The notes under the pieces were generated by a model that saw only the letters and a program-made list of their open reading frames with translations, made no database searches and was not told where the DNA came from. From Streptomyces sp. S.PNR 29 (GTDB lineage: Bacteria; Actinomycetota; Actinomycetes; Streptomycetales; Streptomycetaceae), in contig NZ_JANUQM010000004.1 of the NCBI RefSeq assembly GCF_030386795.1, forward strand, positions 333,530-397,529: 64,000 bases of DNA. Direction: 5' to 3'. This document shows, one piece after another, positions 16,938 to 26,608 of this stretch. Position 1 is the stretch's first letter, and the number at the start of each line of letters is the position of its first letter. Position numbers and translations under genes: made by a program.

Positions 16938-17504
16938 ATGGCTATGGCGCAGCCCGAACGGGGCGGGCTGCTGCCCGAGTGCACGGCACCCTCTCGCGGT
17001 ACTCTCCACACCACTGCCTGCATGGAGACCCTGCAGGTGGGCTATCTGCACGCCGTCGCGGCGGCCGCGGGCTGCTCGCTGTCCCAGCCGTTCCCGGACA
17101 ACGGCATCGACTGGCACGTCAGCCACAGCGCGCCCGGGCACACCGTCGACGACGAGGTCACCATCAAGGTGCAGCTCAAAGCGACGTACCAGGTCCCGCC
17201 GAACCCCCCGGGCCGCTTCTTCTCCTTCACGCTCGACAACGAGCACCTGGCGAAGCTCGCCCGCACCCCCGTGTCGGTGCACAAGATCCTGGTCGTGATG
17301 CTCGTGCCGCGCTCCCAGGACGACTGGCTGCGCGCCGGCCACGACCGGCTCGACCTGAGGCACTGCTGCTACTGGACCAACCTCGCCGGGCACCCCGTCA
17401 CGGGCCGGCGCCGGACCACCGTGCGGATACCGACCTCACGCATCTTCGACGACCGGGCCCTGTGCGAGATCATGGGGCGGGTCGGGACGGGAGGCAGACC
17501 GTGA
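16938..17504 (+). CDS. DUF4365 nuclease-fold-like protein
   Basis: The 188-residue protein carries a DUF4365 domain, related to the PD-(D/E)XK nuclease fold. The candidate catalytic residues are Asp in NGIDWHV, then VTIKVQLKATYQV, which gives the (E/Q)xK pair as Q-L-K. The protein also contains a conserved-looking DNEHLAKLA segment and a basic GRRRTTVRIPTSRIF end. A GGAAGG site lies eight bases before the ATG at 16938; a second ATG is at 16944. The gene overlaps the next by four bases (GTGA), so both products are made together. The nuclease role is inference from the motif only; the substrate is unknown. Confidence 0.7.
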   Translation: MAMAQPERGGLLPECTAPSRGTLHTTACMETLQVGYLHAVAAAAGCSLSQPFPDNGIDWHVSHSAPGHTVDDEVTIKVQLKATYQVPPNPPGRFFSFTLDNEHLAKLARTPVSVHKILVVMLVPRSQDDWLRAGHDRLDLRHCCYWTNLAGHPVTGRRRTTVRIPTSRIFDDRALCEIMGRVGTGGRP

Positions 17505-18718
17505 CGCACCGCCCGACCGAGGAACCCGTGCGACCACACCCGGTGGAGGCCTGGAACGGCAGTCCGCCCGCACCTGGCGACGTCGACCCGGCCGTCCTCG
17601 GTGCCCTGCTGCACCGGCACGGCTGGCAGCGCCGCGGCGGCGCCCCCGGACGCTACGGCCGCTGGACCCCGCCCGGACCGGGCGGGCGCGGCATGAGCCT
17701 GCTGGTGCCCGAGAGCCGTGCCTTCCCCGACAGCGACGACCTGCTCGGCGAGGCGCTTCTCGCCCTGTCCCGCAGCGGCACGCCCTCCGCGCGCGAGGTG
17801 CTGGTCGCCCTGGCCGTACCCAGCGACGAGATCCGCTGGTGGCGGGACGTCCCCACCGGACCGGCCGGTGCCGCGCCCTGGCCGGTCGAGGAGCAGTTGC
17901 GCACCGCCGCCCGCCGGATGCTGCTCGCCTCGGCCCTCGCCACCCGCGCGCGTGCGGGCTACTACGGTGCCCGGCACCGCCGCTCCGCCGCCGCGATGCT
18001 GGAGAACGCCCTGGTCGGGCCCGCCCCCGGCGGACGCCGGCTGACCGCGTTCCTGCCGGTCGCCGACGGGCGCCCGCTCGCCGTACGCCTCCACCAGGCC
18101 CTGTACGCCGCCCGCGAGGCCATCGACTACCAGCGGGCCACCGGTGGCACGGACGCCTTCGACACAGCCGTCGAGGCGGGCGTCAGTCATGAGCTCACCG
18201 AGGCCCTCGTCGCCCTCGTCCGCGGCACCGAGGGCGCCCGGATCGCCGTGGAGTGGGCCCCCGCGGCCGGAGTCCCCGAGGGCTGCGCGGCCTTGGCCGA
18301 GCCCGTCGAGTTCTCGCCCGGTGACCTGCCCGTCCTGCGCGAGGCCGGGGCCCGGTACCTGCGGGCCGAGCCCTCCGTGCCGGTGCGGATCACGGGCACG
18401 GTGGTACGGATGCGCAGATCGGGCCCGGGCGGCGCGGGCACCGTACGGCTGCGGGTGCTCGCCGGGGCCGAGGTGCCGCATGTACGCCTCAGCCTGGACG
18501 AGGAGGCCTACCGCATCGCCGGGCACGCGCACCTGGTCGGGCTGCCGGTGCGGGTGCGGGGACGGCTGGAGAGCCGGGGCGGCTTCCGCAGGCTCACCGA
18601 GGCTTCGGAGGTCGTGCCCGTGCAGGTCGACGACGCCGAGCGGGACCGGCTGATGAAGTCGCTCCAGGAGACCGCCGAGATCACGGCCTTCTTCGAGGAG
18701 GCCTGCGGAGGGGACTGA
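17501..18718 (+). CDS. Uncharacterised protein with C-terminal OB-like region
   Basis: A 405-residue protein I cannot assign to a named family. The N-terminal half is helical and Ala/Arg-rich, with a short glycine-rich turn ([17 protein letters not shown]). Residues about 310-385 alternate valine-rich strands ([43 protein letters not shown]), which looks like an OB or similar small beta barrel that could bind nucleic acid. The C-terminus is an acidic helix. The GTG at 17501 overlaps the DUF4365 stop and has a GGGAGG site, so the two are co-translated. It is 91 bases from thrS. Confidence 0.75.
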   Translation: MTHRPTEEPVRPHPVEAWNGSPPAPGDVDPAVLGALLHRHGWQRRGGAPGRYGRWTPPGPGGRGMSLLVPESRAFPDSDDLLGEALLALSRSGTPSAREVLVALAVPSDEIRWWRDVPTGPAGAAPWPVEEQLRTAARRMLLASALATRARAGYYGARHRRSAAAMLENALVGPAPGGRRLTAFLPVADGRPLAVRLHQALYAAREAIDYQRATGGTDAFDTAVEAGVSHELTEALVALVRGTEGARIAVEWAPAAGVPEGCAALAEPVEFSPGDLPVLREAGARYLRAEPSVPVRITGTVVRMRRSGPGGAGTVRLRVLAGAEVPHVRLSLDEEAYRIAGHAHLVGLPVRVRGRLESRGGFRRLTEASEVVPVQVDDAERDRLMKSLQETAEITAFFEEACGGD

Positions 18719-18744
18719 TTTCGCAGAGGGTGGTCCCGGGTCGG

Positions 18745-18750
18745 TACGAT
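18745..18750 (+). promoter_or_regulatory. Possible -10 element for thrS
   Basis: TACGAT lies 60 bases before the thrS start. No clear -35 hexamer is seen at 16-18 bases. No T-box stem or terminator/antiterminator structure is visible in the leader. Confidence 0.35.
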
Positions 18751-18809
18751 CCTTAGTCATGCGCGCGCTCCGGTATGGCGCCGCACCCACCTTCAGTCAG
18801 GAGAGACCG

Positions 18810-20789
18810 GTGTCAGACGTCCGTGTGATCATCCAACGCGATTCCGAGCGGGAAGAACGCGTGGTGACGACGGGCACTACGGCCGCCGAGCTCTTCGCCG
18901 GCGAGCGCTCGATCATCGCGGCGCGCGTGGGCGGCGAGCTCAAGGACCTCAGCCACGAGCTCAAGGACGGCGAGACCGTCGAGGGCGTCGAGATCTCCTC
19001 CGAGGACGGCCTGAACATCCTGCGCCACTCCACGGCGCACGTCATGGCGCAGGCCGTGCAGGAGCTCTTCCCCGAGGCCAAGCTCGGCATCGGCCCGCCC
19101 GTCAAGGACGGCTTCTACTACGACTTCGACGTCAAGGAGCCGTTCACCCCCGAGGACCTCAAGCGCATCGAGAAGAAGATGCAGGAGATCCAGAAGCGGG
19201 GCCAGCGCTTCTCCCGTCGCGTCACCACCGACGAGGCCGCCCGCGAGGAGCTGGCGGAGGAGCCCTACAAGCTGGAGCTCATCGGCCTCAAGGGCAACGC
19301 CGCGCAGGCCGCCGACGGCGCCGACGCCGAGGTGGGCGGCGGTGAGCTGACCATCTACGACAACCTCGACGCCAAGACCGGCGAGCTGTGCTGGAAGGAC
19401 CTGTGCCGGGGTCCGCACCTGCCGACCACCCGCACCATCCCCGCCTTCAAGCTGATGCGCTCGGCCGCCGCGTACTGGCGCGGCAGCGAGAAGAACCCGC
19501 AGCTCCAGCGCATCTACGGCACCGCCTGGCCGTCCAAGGACGAGCTGAAGGCCTACCTCGACTTCCTGGTCGAGGCCGAGAAGCGCGACCACCGCAAGCT
19601 CGGCGCCGAGCTGGACCTGTTCTCCTTCCCCGACGAGCTGGGTCCCGGCCTCGCGGTGTTCCACCCCAAGGGCGGCGTCATCCGCAAGGTCATGGAGGAC
19701 TACTCGCGCAGGCAGCACGAGGTCTCCGGCTACGAGTTCGTGAACACCCCGCACATCTCGAAGGAGCACCTCTTCGAGATCTCCGGGCACCTGCCGCACT
19801 ACGCGGACGGCATGTTCCCGCCCATCCAGTTCGACGAGCAGAACTACCGCCTCAAGGCGATGAACTGCCCGATGCACAACCTGATCTTCAAGTCGCGCGG
19901 CCGTTCCTACCGCGAACTGCCGCTGCGTCTCTTCGAGTTCGGGACGGTGTACCGGTACGAGAAGTCGGGCGTGGTGCACGGGCTGACCCGTTCGCGCGGC
20001 TTCACCCAGGACGACTCGCACATCTACTGCACCAAGGAGCAGATGCCGCAGGAGCTCGACACGCTCCTGACCTTCGTCCTCGACCTGCTGCGCGACTACG
20101 GCCTGCACGAGTTCGAGCTGGAGCTGTCCACCCGCGACGACTCCGACAAGTTCATCGGCTCGGACGAGGACTGGGAGGAGGCCACCGAGGCCCTCCGGCA
20201 GGCCGCCGAGAAGCAGGACCTGCCGCTGGTCCCGGACCCGGGCGGTGCCGCCTACTACGGCCCGAAGATCTCCGTCCAGGCCAAGGACGCCATCGGCCGG
20301 TCCTGGCAGATGTCGACGATCCAGGTCGACTTCAACCAGCCCAAGCGGTTCGGCCTGGAGTACACCGCGGCGGACGGCTCCCGCCAGCAGCCCGTCATGA
20401 TCCACCGGGCGCTGTTCGGCTCCATCGAGCGGTTCTTCGGCGTGCTGCTGGAGCACTACGCGGGCGCCTTCCCCGCCTGGCTGGCCCCCGTCCAGGCGCT
20501 GGGCATCCCGATCGGTGACGCGCACGTGCCGTACCTGCAGCAATTCGCCGACAAGGCCCGGGCGGCCGGTCTGCGGGTCGAGGTCGACTCCTCCTCCGAC
20601 CGCATGCAGAAGAAGATCCGCAACGCCCAGAAGCAGAAGGTGCCCTTCATGGTCATCGCGGGCGACGAGGACATGGCGAACGGCGCCGTCTCCTTCCGCT
20701 ACCGCGACGGCTCCCAGGAGAACGGCATCCCCGTCGACGAGGCCATCGCGAAGATCCTCAAGGTCGTCGAGGAGCGGGCGCAGGTCTGA
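18810..20789 (+). CDS. thrS: Threonyl-tRNA synthetase
   Basis: The 659-residue enzyme attaches threonine to tRNA-Thr. It shows the full architecture: an N-terminal TGS domain (about 1-65), the editing domain with [10 protein letters not shown], the class II catalytic core with motif 2 ([16 protein letters not shown]), the zinc-ligand cysteine in AMNCPMHN, motif 3 near [14 protein letters not shown], and a C-terminal anticodon-binding domain. The GTG at 18810 with GGAGAG upstream gives the family's usual length; a longer frame from an ATG at 18759 would add 17 residues with no ribosome site. It is followed by a hairpin and the HIT gene. Confidence 0.97.
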   Translation: MSDVRVIIQRDSEREERVVTTGTTAAELFAGERSIIAARVGGELKDLSHELKDGETVEGVEISSEDGLNILRHSTAHVMAQAVQELFPEAKLGIGPPVKDGFYYDFDVKEPFTPEDLKRIEKKMQEIQKRGQRFSRRVTTDEAAREELAEEPYKLELIGLKGNAAQAADGADAEVGGGELTIYDNLDAKTGELCWKDLCRGPHLPTTRTIPAFKLMRSAAAYWRGSEKNPQLQRIYGTAWPSKDELKAYLDFLVEAEKRDHRKLGAELDLFSFPDELGPGLAVFHPKGGVIRKVMEDYSRRQHEVSGYEFVNTPHISKEHLFEISGHLPHYADGMFPPIQFDEQNYRLKAMNCPMHNLIFKSRGRSYRELPLRLFEFGTVYRYEKSGVVHGLTRSRGFTQDDSHIYCTKEQMPQELDTLLTFVLDLLRDYGLHEFELELSTRDDSDKFIGSDEDWEEATEALRQAAEKQDLPLVPDPGGAAYYGPKISVQAKDAIGRSWQMSTIQVDFNQPKRFGLEYTAADGSRQQPVMIHRALFGSIERFFGVLLEHYAGAFPAWLAPVQALGIPIGDAHVPYLQQFADKARAAGLRVEVDSSSDRMQKKIRNAQKQKVPFMVIAGDEDMANGAVSFRYRDGSQENGIPVDEAIAKILKVVEERAQV

Positions 20790-20804
20790 GCGGACGCCCC
20801 CCAG

Positions 20805-20834
20805 AAGGCCCCCGGCAGTTCCGGGGGCCTTTCT
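20805..20834 (+). terminator. Hairpin terminator after thrS
   Basis: An 11-bp stem (20805-20815 with 20821-20831) with a five-base loop is followed by a short T run (TTTC). It begins 15 bases after the thrS stop codon, so most thrS transcripts probably end here. Confidence 0.8.
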
Positions 20835-20855
20835 CCTTGCCCTGGCCGGACGCCA

Positions 20856-20861
20856 TATGCT
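20856..20861 (+). promoter_or_regulatory. -10 element placing the HIT gene on a leaderless mRNA
   Basis: TATGCT lies six bases before the ATG at 20868, and no ribosome-binding sequence precedes that ATG. Transcription would begin at or beside the A of the start codon. The -35 region is poor (TTGCCC is too close). Confidence 0.45.
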
Positions 20862-20867
20862 GCACGC

Positions 20868-21416
20868 ATGACGAGTGAGCCGGAGCAGCAGTTGGGAGTG
20901 GGGACGCAGGACGCGTTCCAGCGCCTGTGGACACCCCACCGGATGGCCTACATCCAGGGCGAGAACAAGCCGACCGGCCCGGGGGCCGACGACGGGTGCC
21001 CCTTCTGCTCCATCCCGGCCAAGTCCGACGAGGACGGACTGATCGTCAAGCGCGGCGAGCTGGTCTTCGCGGTGCTCAACCTGTATCCGTACACCGGCGG
21101 CCACCTGATGACCGTGCCGTACCGCCACGTCGCCGACTACACCGACCTCGACGAGGCGGAGACCGCCGAACTCGCCGCGCTGACCAAGCAGGCGATGACG
21201 GCCCTGCGCGCCGCCTCCGGCGCCCACGGCTTCAACATCGGCATGAACCAGGGCACGGTCGCCGGCGCCGGCATCGCCGCCCACCTCCACCAGCACATCG
21301 TCCCGCGCTGGGGCGGGGACACGAACTTCATGCCGGTCGTCGGCCACACGAAGGTGCTGCCGCAGCTGCTGGCCGACACGAGGAAGATGCTGGCGGAAGC
21401 CTGGCCGACGGGCTGA
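20868..21416 (+). CDS. HIT-family nucleotide hydrolase/transferase
   Basis: A 182-residue histidine-triad protein. The triad AHLHQHIVPRW places the three histidines at 139, 141 and 143, and a CPFC pair (residues 44-47) marks the zinc-binding variant. The length, and a start like QRLWTPHRMAYIQG, fit the actinobacterial Ap4A-phosphorylase-like branch, which acts on dinucleoside polyphosphates or nucleoside phosphoramidates; the exact substrate is not shown by the sequence. The close link to thrS is notable because aminoacyl-tRNA synthetases are a main source of Ap4A. Confidence 0.92.
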   Translation: MTSEPEQQLGVGTQDAFQRLWTPHRMAYIQGENKPTGPGADDGCPFCSIPAKSDEDGLIVKRGELVFAVLNLYPYTGGHLMTVPYRHVADYTDLDEAETAELAALTKQAMTALRAASGAHGFNIGMNQGTVAGAGIAAHLHQHIVPRWGGDTNFMPVVGHTKVLPQLLADTRKMLAEAWPTG

Positions 21417-21424
21417 GCGTGATC

Positions 21425-21491
21425 AGCCCGTCCGGCACTTGAGGACGAGGCCGTTCAGGCCGAAGCGGGGGTCTGGGGGCGCAGCCCCCAG
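21425..21491. repeat. Dispersed Streptomyces intergenic repeat with terminal hairpin
   Basis: This segment (opening AGCCCGTCCGGCACTTGAGG and closing with a CTGGGGGC-GCA-GCCCCCAG hairpin at 21473-21491) matches from memory a short element scattered through intergenic regions of many Streptomyces chromosomes. It lies between two convergent genes (HIT and the membrane protein ending at 21543), so its hairpin can serve as a two-way terminator. Only one copy is in the window. Confidence 0.75.
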
Positions 21492-21542
21492 GACCGGCCC
21501 TCCAGACCCACCCGCACGCACTCCCGCCCGACCGACGGAGGC

Positions 21543-23204
21543 CTACGCGTCGTAGACGTCGGCCTTCTTGGGCATCGGATCCTGCACAGCCGTGCTGAGG
21601 AACGCCGACCGCGTCCCGAACTTCTCCGTGTCCACGCCGTTCTCCTCCAGCACCTTGATCGCCGCCGCGTGCACCACCCGCAGCACCGGCGTCGCAGCGC
21701 GCAGCGCGTCGTCGGCCATGAAGCGGTGCCGCCAGGGCTGGTCGGCCCAGGCGTGCCGCAGACCGAACGGCTCCGGCAGGGCGATGGTGCCGCCGAGCCA
21801 GTTCAGCAACGGCGGATACCAGGTCAGCGGCGCCCGGACGGCGAGCCGCACCACCTCGTTGGTGGTGACCAGCGGCAGCTTCACCGTGCGCGTCTCCCAC
21901 GGCTTGAACGACTTCGCGACCTCCTTCGACGGAGCCTCCGGCTTGGTCGTGAACAGCCCGTTCACGGGACCCAGCGCATGGCCGGTCACCTCGATCCGCA
22001 GGGTCGCGTGCAGCACGGTCACCGTGATCAGCATGGTGATGATCAACTGGCCGTCCCACAGCGTCCACTGGACGCCCAGGTAGTGCCGGTCACCGGCGCC
22101 GAACTGCTGCTTGTTGCAGATGTCCTGTATGGCGTGCGGCTTGACCTGGAACGCCTCGACGTCCGTGCCCTCCGGCCGGGACACCGCCGCGGCGCCCTCC
22201 CCGATCGGCGTGACGATCCAGTGCCGTATCGACGGTGTGGGGAAGCCGCCGGTGTTCAGCGGGCCCCGCTCCAGCATCCGCAGCTGGTCGTGGACGGACC
22301 GGATGACGTCCCAGCTGCGGAACGGGTGGATCTCCCGGGTGGGGTCGGCGGGCACCAGGTCCTCGGCGAGCTGCCAGCTGCCCCAGCGCGTGCCCATGCC
22401 GAGTATGCCCTTGGGCCCGGCGTAGAAGACGGAGTTGGACTGCTGCTCGGCGCTGAGCTTGGCCAGTGACTGGCGCAGCTGCTCGGCCGCGGTCTCACCG
22501 GGGCCGGTCGGCACCGCCTCGGGCACCTTGGCGCCGACACTGCTGCCGGAGAGCAGGCTGTCCCAGCGCTCCCTGAGGTCCCGCGCCGTGCTCTCGCAGA
22601 TCTGTTTGGCCCAGAACCAGCCGACGACGGGCATCACGACCGCCGCACGCGCGTACCACCCCCAGAAGCCGGTGAAGGGCATGCGGATCAGGAAGATCAC
22701 GGCGAGGGCGCCGACGGCCACGAGCAGGGTCGTGCCCAGCGCGCCGGCCTGCTTGTTCTCCGACTTGGAGACGGTGGTGCGGATCTGGAAGACCAGCAGC
22801 CAGACCAGCAGCCCCGGCAGGAACAGCAGCCCGCACAGCACCATGGCGGCGGACAGCTTGTTGTCACGCTCCCGGCGGATGCGGTTCGCCGCCAGGCAGT
22901 GCTCCACCACCACCAGCGGCTCGGTGCCGAAGGACTGGATCAGCGGCTTGCGGCCGCTGCCCAGCATGCGGTCCACCACCGCGCGGGAGAAGGCCTCGCC
23001 CAGGTTGGGCCGGAAGATGGTGGCCCAGGGCCGGCCGGGTTTGACGGTGGTCTGGTGCCATTCGTTGTCGGCCTTCTTGATGTCCTCCATCGGGCTGTCC
23101 CGGTAGGCCGCCGAGGCCAGCGCGACGGTCGCCGTCTGCCCCGCGTCGCCGGTGCGGGGCACCTGTGGCCCGAAGATGTCCGCGTAACCGTTCTCAACGG
23201 TCAT
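21543..23204 (-). CDS. Large membrane protein, unknown function
   Basis: A 553-residue protein with a soluble N-terminal region, two to three membrane helices at about residues 125-200 (LSAAMVLCGLLFLPGLLVWLLVF; TTLLVAVGALAVIFLIRMPF; AAVVMPVVGWFWA), a long soluble middle, and one more hydrophobic stretch (QLIITMLITVTVLHATLRI) near residue 395. I do not recognise a domain; similar actinobacterial proteins are annotated as hypothetical. The ATG at 23204 is preceded by GGGGGCGGGA and gives a sensible N-terminus. It lies downstream of the EF-G2 gene in the same direction with 228 bases between, including the 21-bp repeats. Confidence 0.8.
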   Translation of the reverse strand: MTVENGYADIFGPQVPRTGDAGQTATVALASAAYRDSPMEDIKKADNEWHQTTVKPGRPWATIFRPNLGEAFSRAVVDRMLGSGRKPLIQSFGTEPLVVVEHCLAANRIRRERDNKLSAAMVLCGLLFLPGLLVWLLVFQIRTTVSKSENKQAGALGTTLLVAVGALAVIFLIRMPFTGFWGWYARAAVVMPVVGWFWAKQICESTARDLRERWDSLLSGSSVGAKVPEAVPTGPGETAAEQLRQSLAKLSAEQQSNSVFYAGPKGILGMGTRWGSWQLAEDLVPADPTREIHPFRSWDVIRSVHDQLRMLERGPLNTGGFPTPSIRHWIVTPIGEGAAAVSRPEGTDVEAFQVKPHAIQDICNKQQFGAGDRHYLGVQWTLWDGQLIITMLITVTVLHATLRIEVTGHALGPVNGLFTTKPEAPSKEVAKSFKPWETRTVKLPLVTTNEVVRLAVRAPLTWYPPLLNWLGGTIALPEPFGLRHAWADQPWRHRFMADDALRAATPVLRVVHAAAIKVLEENGVDTEKFGTRSAFLSTAVQDPMPKKADVYDA

Positions 23205-23365
23205 TCCCGCCCCCGATCGCCCGCCATGCTCGCACCTGCGGCCTTCCCGACTTCCTGGCTCCGCACACCTGTTGATCAGGTCATCAGCGTATCCCCAGGC
23301 ACCGACATCCCATCGGCGGACGGCCGAAGCCGCCCACCGAATCGGAGGGGCAGCGCTCCATGAAG

Positions 23366-23428
23366 GCCACTTCCGGGCGCCCGCACGCCACTTCCGGGCG
23401 CCCGCACGCCACTTGCGGGCGCCCGGAG
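23366..23428. repeat. Tandem repeat, 21-bp unit, three copies
   Basis: Units start at 23366, 23387 and 23408; the first two are identical and the third differs at a few positions. Each carries the palindrome GGGCGCCCG, so three small hairpins can form side by side. The block lies just after the EF-G2 stop codon and may act as its transcription end or as a barrier before the next gene. Confidence 0.9.
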
Positions 23429-23432
23429 CCAA

Positions 23433-25631
23433 CTACGCGGACTCGCGCGCCTCTTCGCGCACCTTCTCCGCGATCTGCGGTGGCATCGGTTCGTGCCGTG
23501 CGTAGCGGCGGTTGAAGCGCGCGGTGCCGTGCGACAGGGAGCGCAGGTCGACGGCGTACCGGCCGATCTCGATCTCGGGCACCTCGGCGCGCACCAGTGT
23601 CCGCCCGCCGGTCACCTGCTCGGTGCCGAGCACCCGGCCGCGCCGACCGGACAGGTCGCTCATCACGGCGCCCACGTAGTCGTCGCCGGTCAGCACGCTC
23701 ACCTCCGCGACCGGCTCCAGCAGGTGGATCTTCGCGTCGGCCGCGGCCTCCCGCAGCGCGAGCGCGCCGGCCGTCTGGAAGGCGGCGTCGGAGGAGTCCA
23801 CGGAGTGCGCCTTGCCGTCCAGCAGCGTGACCCGCACGTCGATGAGCGGGTAGCCCGCGGCGACGCCCTTGGCGGCCTGGGCCCGTACGCCCTTCTCGAC
23901 CGACGGGATGAACTGCCGCGGCACGGCACCGCCGACGACCTTGTCCACGAACTCGATGCCCGAGCCGCCCGGCAGCGGCTCCACCTCGATCTCGCAGATG
24001 GCGTACTGCCCGTGTCCGCCGGACTGCTTGACATGACGGCCACGCCCCGCCGACCTGCCCGCGAACGTCTCCCGGAGGGAGACCTTGTGCGGTACGACGT
24101 CGACCTGGACGCCGTACCGGCTGCGCAGCCGCTCCAGGGCGACGTCCGCGTGGGCCTCGCCCAGGCACCACAGGACCACCTGGTGGGTGTCCTGGTTCTG
24201 TTCCAGCCGCATCGTCGGATCCTCGGCGACCAGCCGGGCCAGGCCCTGCGAGAGCTTGTCCTCGTCCGGCTTGCTGTGCGCCTGGATGGCGAGCGGCAGC
24301 AGCGGGTCGGGCATCTCCCACGGCTCCATCAGGAGCGGGTCCTCCTTGGCCGACAGGGTGTCCCCGGTCTCCGCGCGGCTCAGCTTGGCCACGCACGCCA
24401 GATCGCCCGCGATCACGTGCGAGACCGGGCGCTGCTGCTTGCCGAACGGCGTGGACAGGGCGCCGATCCGCTCGTCGACGTCATGGTCCTCGTGGCCGCG
24501 GTCCGCGAGGCCGTGCCCGGAGACGTGGACCGTCTGGTCGGCGCGCAGGGTGCCGGAGAAGACGCGGATGAGCGAGAGCCGGCCGACGTACGGGTCGGAA
24601 GAGGTCTTCACGACCTCGGCGACCAGCGGCGCGTCGGGGTCGCACACCTTCAGCTCGCGCGGCTTGCCGTCGGGCGTGGTCACCCGGGGCGCCTCACCCT
24701 CCAGCGGCGTCGGGAACCCGCCGGTGATCAGCTCCAGCAGCTCCACCGTGCCGAGCCCCTGCCTGGCGCCCTCGGCCGCGGGGGCGGCGGCCAGGACGGG
24801 GTGGAAGACGCCGCGTGCGACGGCCCGCTCCAGATCCTGGACGAGCGTCTTGATGTCGACCTGCTCGCCGCCGAGGTAGCGGTCCATGAGGGTCTCGTCC
24901 TCGCTCTCCGAGATGATCCCCTCGATGAGCCGGTTGCGGGCCTCCTCGATCTGCGGCAGCTGGTCCGGGCCGGGGTCGGACTCCTTGCGCTCCCCGGACG
25001 CGTAGTCGAACAGCTTCTGCGACAGCAGCCCGATCAGGCCCGTCACGGGAGCGTGCCCGTCGGGTCCCTGCGGGCCGTGCAGGGGCAGGTACAGCGGCAG
25101 CACGGCGTCGGGGTCGTCCGCACCGAAGGCCTCCGCGCAGGTCCGTGTCATCTCCTCGAAGTCCGCCCGCGCGGCTTCCAGGTGCGTGATGACGATGGCC
25201 CGCGGCATGCCGACGGCCGCGCACTCCTCCCACACCATGCGGGTCGAGCCGTCCACGCCGTCGGAGGCGGAGACGACGAAAAGGGCCGCGTCCGCCGCTC
25301 GCAGACCGGCCCTGAGTTCACCGACGAAGTCGGCGTATCCGGGAGTGTCGAGTAGGTTGATCTTGATGCCGTCCCATTCGACCGGCACCAGGGAGAGCTG
25401 CACCGAGCGTTGCTGCCGGTGCTCGATCTCGTCGTAGTCGGAGACGGTGCCGCCGTCCTCCACGCGGCCCGCCCGGTTCACCGCTCCCGCCGTGAGGGCG
25501 AGAGCCTCCACCAGAGTCGTCTTGCCCGAACCGGAGTGGCCGACCAGCACCACGTTCCGTACGGACTGGGGGTGGTCGGCCGCCTGTGCCCTGCCGGCGG
25601 CTCCGGGGTGGGTGTGTGCCTTGTCGCCCAT
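23433..25631 (-). CDS. Elongation factor G-like protein EF-G2
   Basis: The 732-residue protein has the five-domain layout of a translational GTPase but belongs to the EF-G2 branch of actinobacteria. G1 is GHSGSGKTT (residues 31-39) and G3 is DTPG (95-98). The G4 motif, normally NKxD, reads THLE (149-152), so base recognition should be altered or lost. Domains II to V follow, with a typical domain IV (GRHVKQSGGHGQYA). In mycobacteria EF-G2 binds nucleotide but does not replace EF-G in ribosomal translocation, so an auxiliary or regulatory role is likely. The ATG at 25631 has a GGGAGG site. It is divergent from pgsA. Confidence 0.9.
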   Translation of the reverse strand: MGDKAHTHPGAAGRAQAADHPQSVRNVVLVGHSGSGKTTLVEALALTAGAVNRAGRVEDGGTVSDYDEIEHRQQRSVQLSLVPVEWDGIKINLLDTPGYADFVGELRAGLRAADAALFVVSASDGVDGSTRMVWEECAAVGMPRAIVITHLEAARADFEEMTRTCAEAFGADDPDAVLPLYLPLHGPQGPDGHAPVTGLIGLLSQKLFDYASGERKESDPGPDQLPQIEEARNRLIEGIISESEDETLMDRYLGGEQVDIKTLVQDLERAVARGVFHPVLAAAPAAEGARQGLGTVELLELITGGFPTPLEGEAPRVTTPDGKPRELKVCDPDAPLVAEVVKTSSDPYVGRLSLIRVFSGTLRADQTVHVSGHGLADRGHEDHDVDERIGALSTPFGKQQRPVSHVIAGDLACVAKLSRAETGDTLSAKEDPLLMEPWEMPDPLLPLAIQAHSKPDEDKLSQGLARLVAEDPTMRLEQNQDTHQVVLWCLGEAHADVALERLRSRYGVQVDVVPHKVSLRETFAGRSAGRGRHVKQSGGHGQYAICEIEVEPLPGGSGIEFVDKVVGGAVPRQFIPSVEKGVRAQAAKGVAAGYPLIDVRVTLLDGKAHSVDSSDAAFQTAGALALREAAADAKIHLLEPVAEVSVLTGDDYVGAVMSDLSGRRGRVLGTEQVTGGRTLVRAEVPEIEIGRYAVDLRSLSHGTARFNRRYARHEPMPPQIAEKVREEARESA

Positions 25632-25906
25632 GATCCTGCCTCCCGTGCACGGTGAGGTCACTGTGGGCGCGGACACGCGGGGGCCGCTTGCGGGGCGGCT
25701 CCGGCGACGCCCGCGGTGTTCTTCGAGCTTTCCACTCCCGTCACGGTGCGTCCATACGAAGGACGCGATCGCGTCGTGACCCGGCCGCCGTCGGGCCGTG
25801 ACAACGGCGTCCGGGTGCCCGGCCGTCGGCCACGCGCGCGCGTGGCTACGATGGGCCAGCCGGGGCCAGCAGGGGCCGTCCGGCGACACCGACCGTCGGG
25901 AAGGCC

Positions 25907-26608
25907 ATGCTGAACAAGTACGCGCGTGCTTTCTTCACGCGTGTCCTCACGCCGTTCGCCGCGTTTCTCATCCGCAGGGGCGTCAGCCCCGACGCGGTCA
26001 CGCTGATCGGCACCGCGGGTGTGATCGCGGGCGCGCTGGCCTTCTACCCCCGGGGCGAGTTCTTCTGGGGCACGGTCGTGATCACGCTGTTCGTGTTCTC
26101 CGACCTCGTCGACGGCAACATGGCCCGCCAGCTCGGCCGCTCCAGCCGCTGGGGTGCCTTCCTGGACTCCACGCTCGACCGGGTCGCCGACGGCGCGATC
26201 TTCGCGGGCTTCGCCCTGTGGTACGCGGGCGGCGGCGACGACCTGGTCCTGTGCGCCGTCTCGATCTTCTGCCTGGCCAGCGGCCAGGTGGTGTCGTACA
26301 CCAAGGCCCGCGGCGAGTCGATCGGCCTGCCGGTCGCCGTCAACGGACTCGTCGAACGTGCCGAGCGCCTGGTGATCTCGCTGGTCGCCGCCGGTTTCGC
26401 CGGGATGCACAAGTTCGGAGTCCCGGGCATCCAGTACCTGCTCCCGATCGCCTTGTGGATCGTCGCCGTCGGCAGTCTCGTCACGCTGGTCCAGCGGGTC
26501 GTCACCGTCCGCCGGGAGTCCGCCGAGGCGGAGGCGGCCGAGGCCTCGTCCGCGCGGGAGAATGCTTCCGGGGAGAACGCCTCCCACGGGAGCGAGGCGG
26601 CGACATGA
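25907..26608 (+). CDS. pgsA: Phosphatidylinositol phosphate synthase (CDP-alcohol phosphatidyltransferase)
   Basis: A 233-residue membrane enzyme with six helices. The CDP-alcohol phosphotransferase signature DG-x2-AR-x8-G-x3-D-x3-D is complete: D69-G70, A73-R74, G83, D87, D91. It joins CDP-diacylglycerol with inositol phosphate in the cell membrane, the first step towards phosphatidylinositol and PIMs in actinobacteria. The ATG follows GGGAAGG. Its stop overlaps the next start (ATGA), and with the acyltransferase and mannosyltransferase it forms a three-gene lipid operon. The substrate choice (inositol phosphate rather than glycerol phosphate) is inferred from this context. Confidence 0.92.
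   Translation: MLNKYARAFFTRVLTPFAAFLIRRGVSPDAVTLIGTAGVIAGALAFYPRGEFFWGTVVITLFVFSDLVDGNMARQLGRSSRWGAFLDSTLDRVADGAIFAGFALWYAGGGDDLVLCAVSIFCLASGQVVSYTKARGESIGLPVAVNGLVERAERLVISLVAAGFAGMHKFGVPGIQYLLPIALWIVAVGSLVTLVQRVVTVRRESAEAEAAEASSARENASGENASHGSEAAT

Noticed and set aside
18719..18809. T-box riboswitch before thrS (and before alaS)
   Set aside because: The leaders are short or lack specifier-loop and antiterminator structures.
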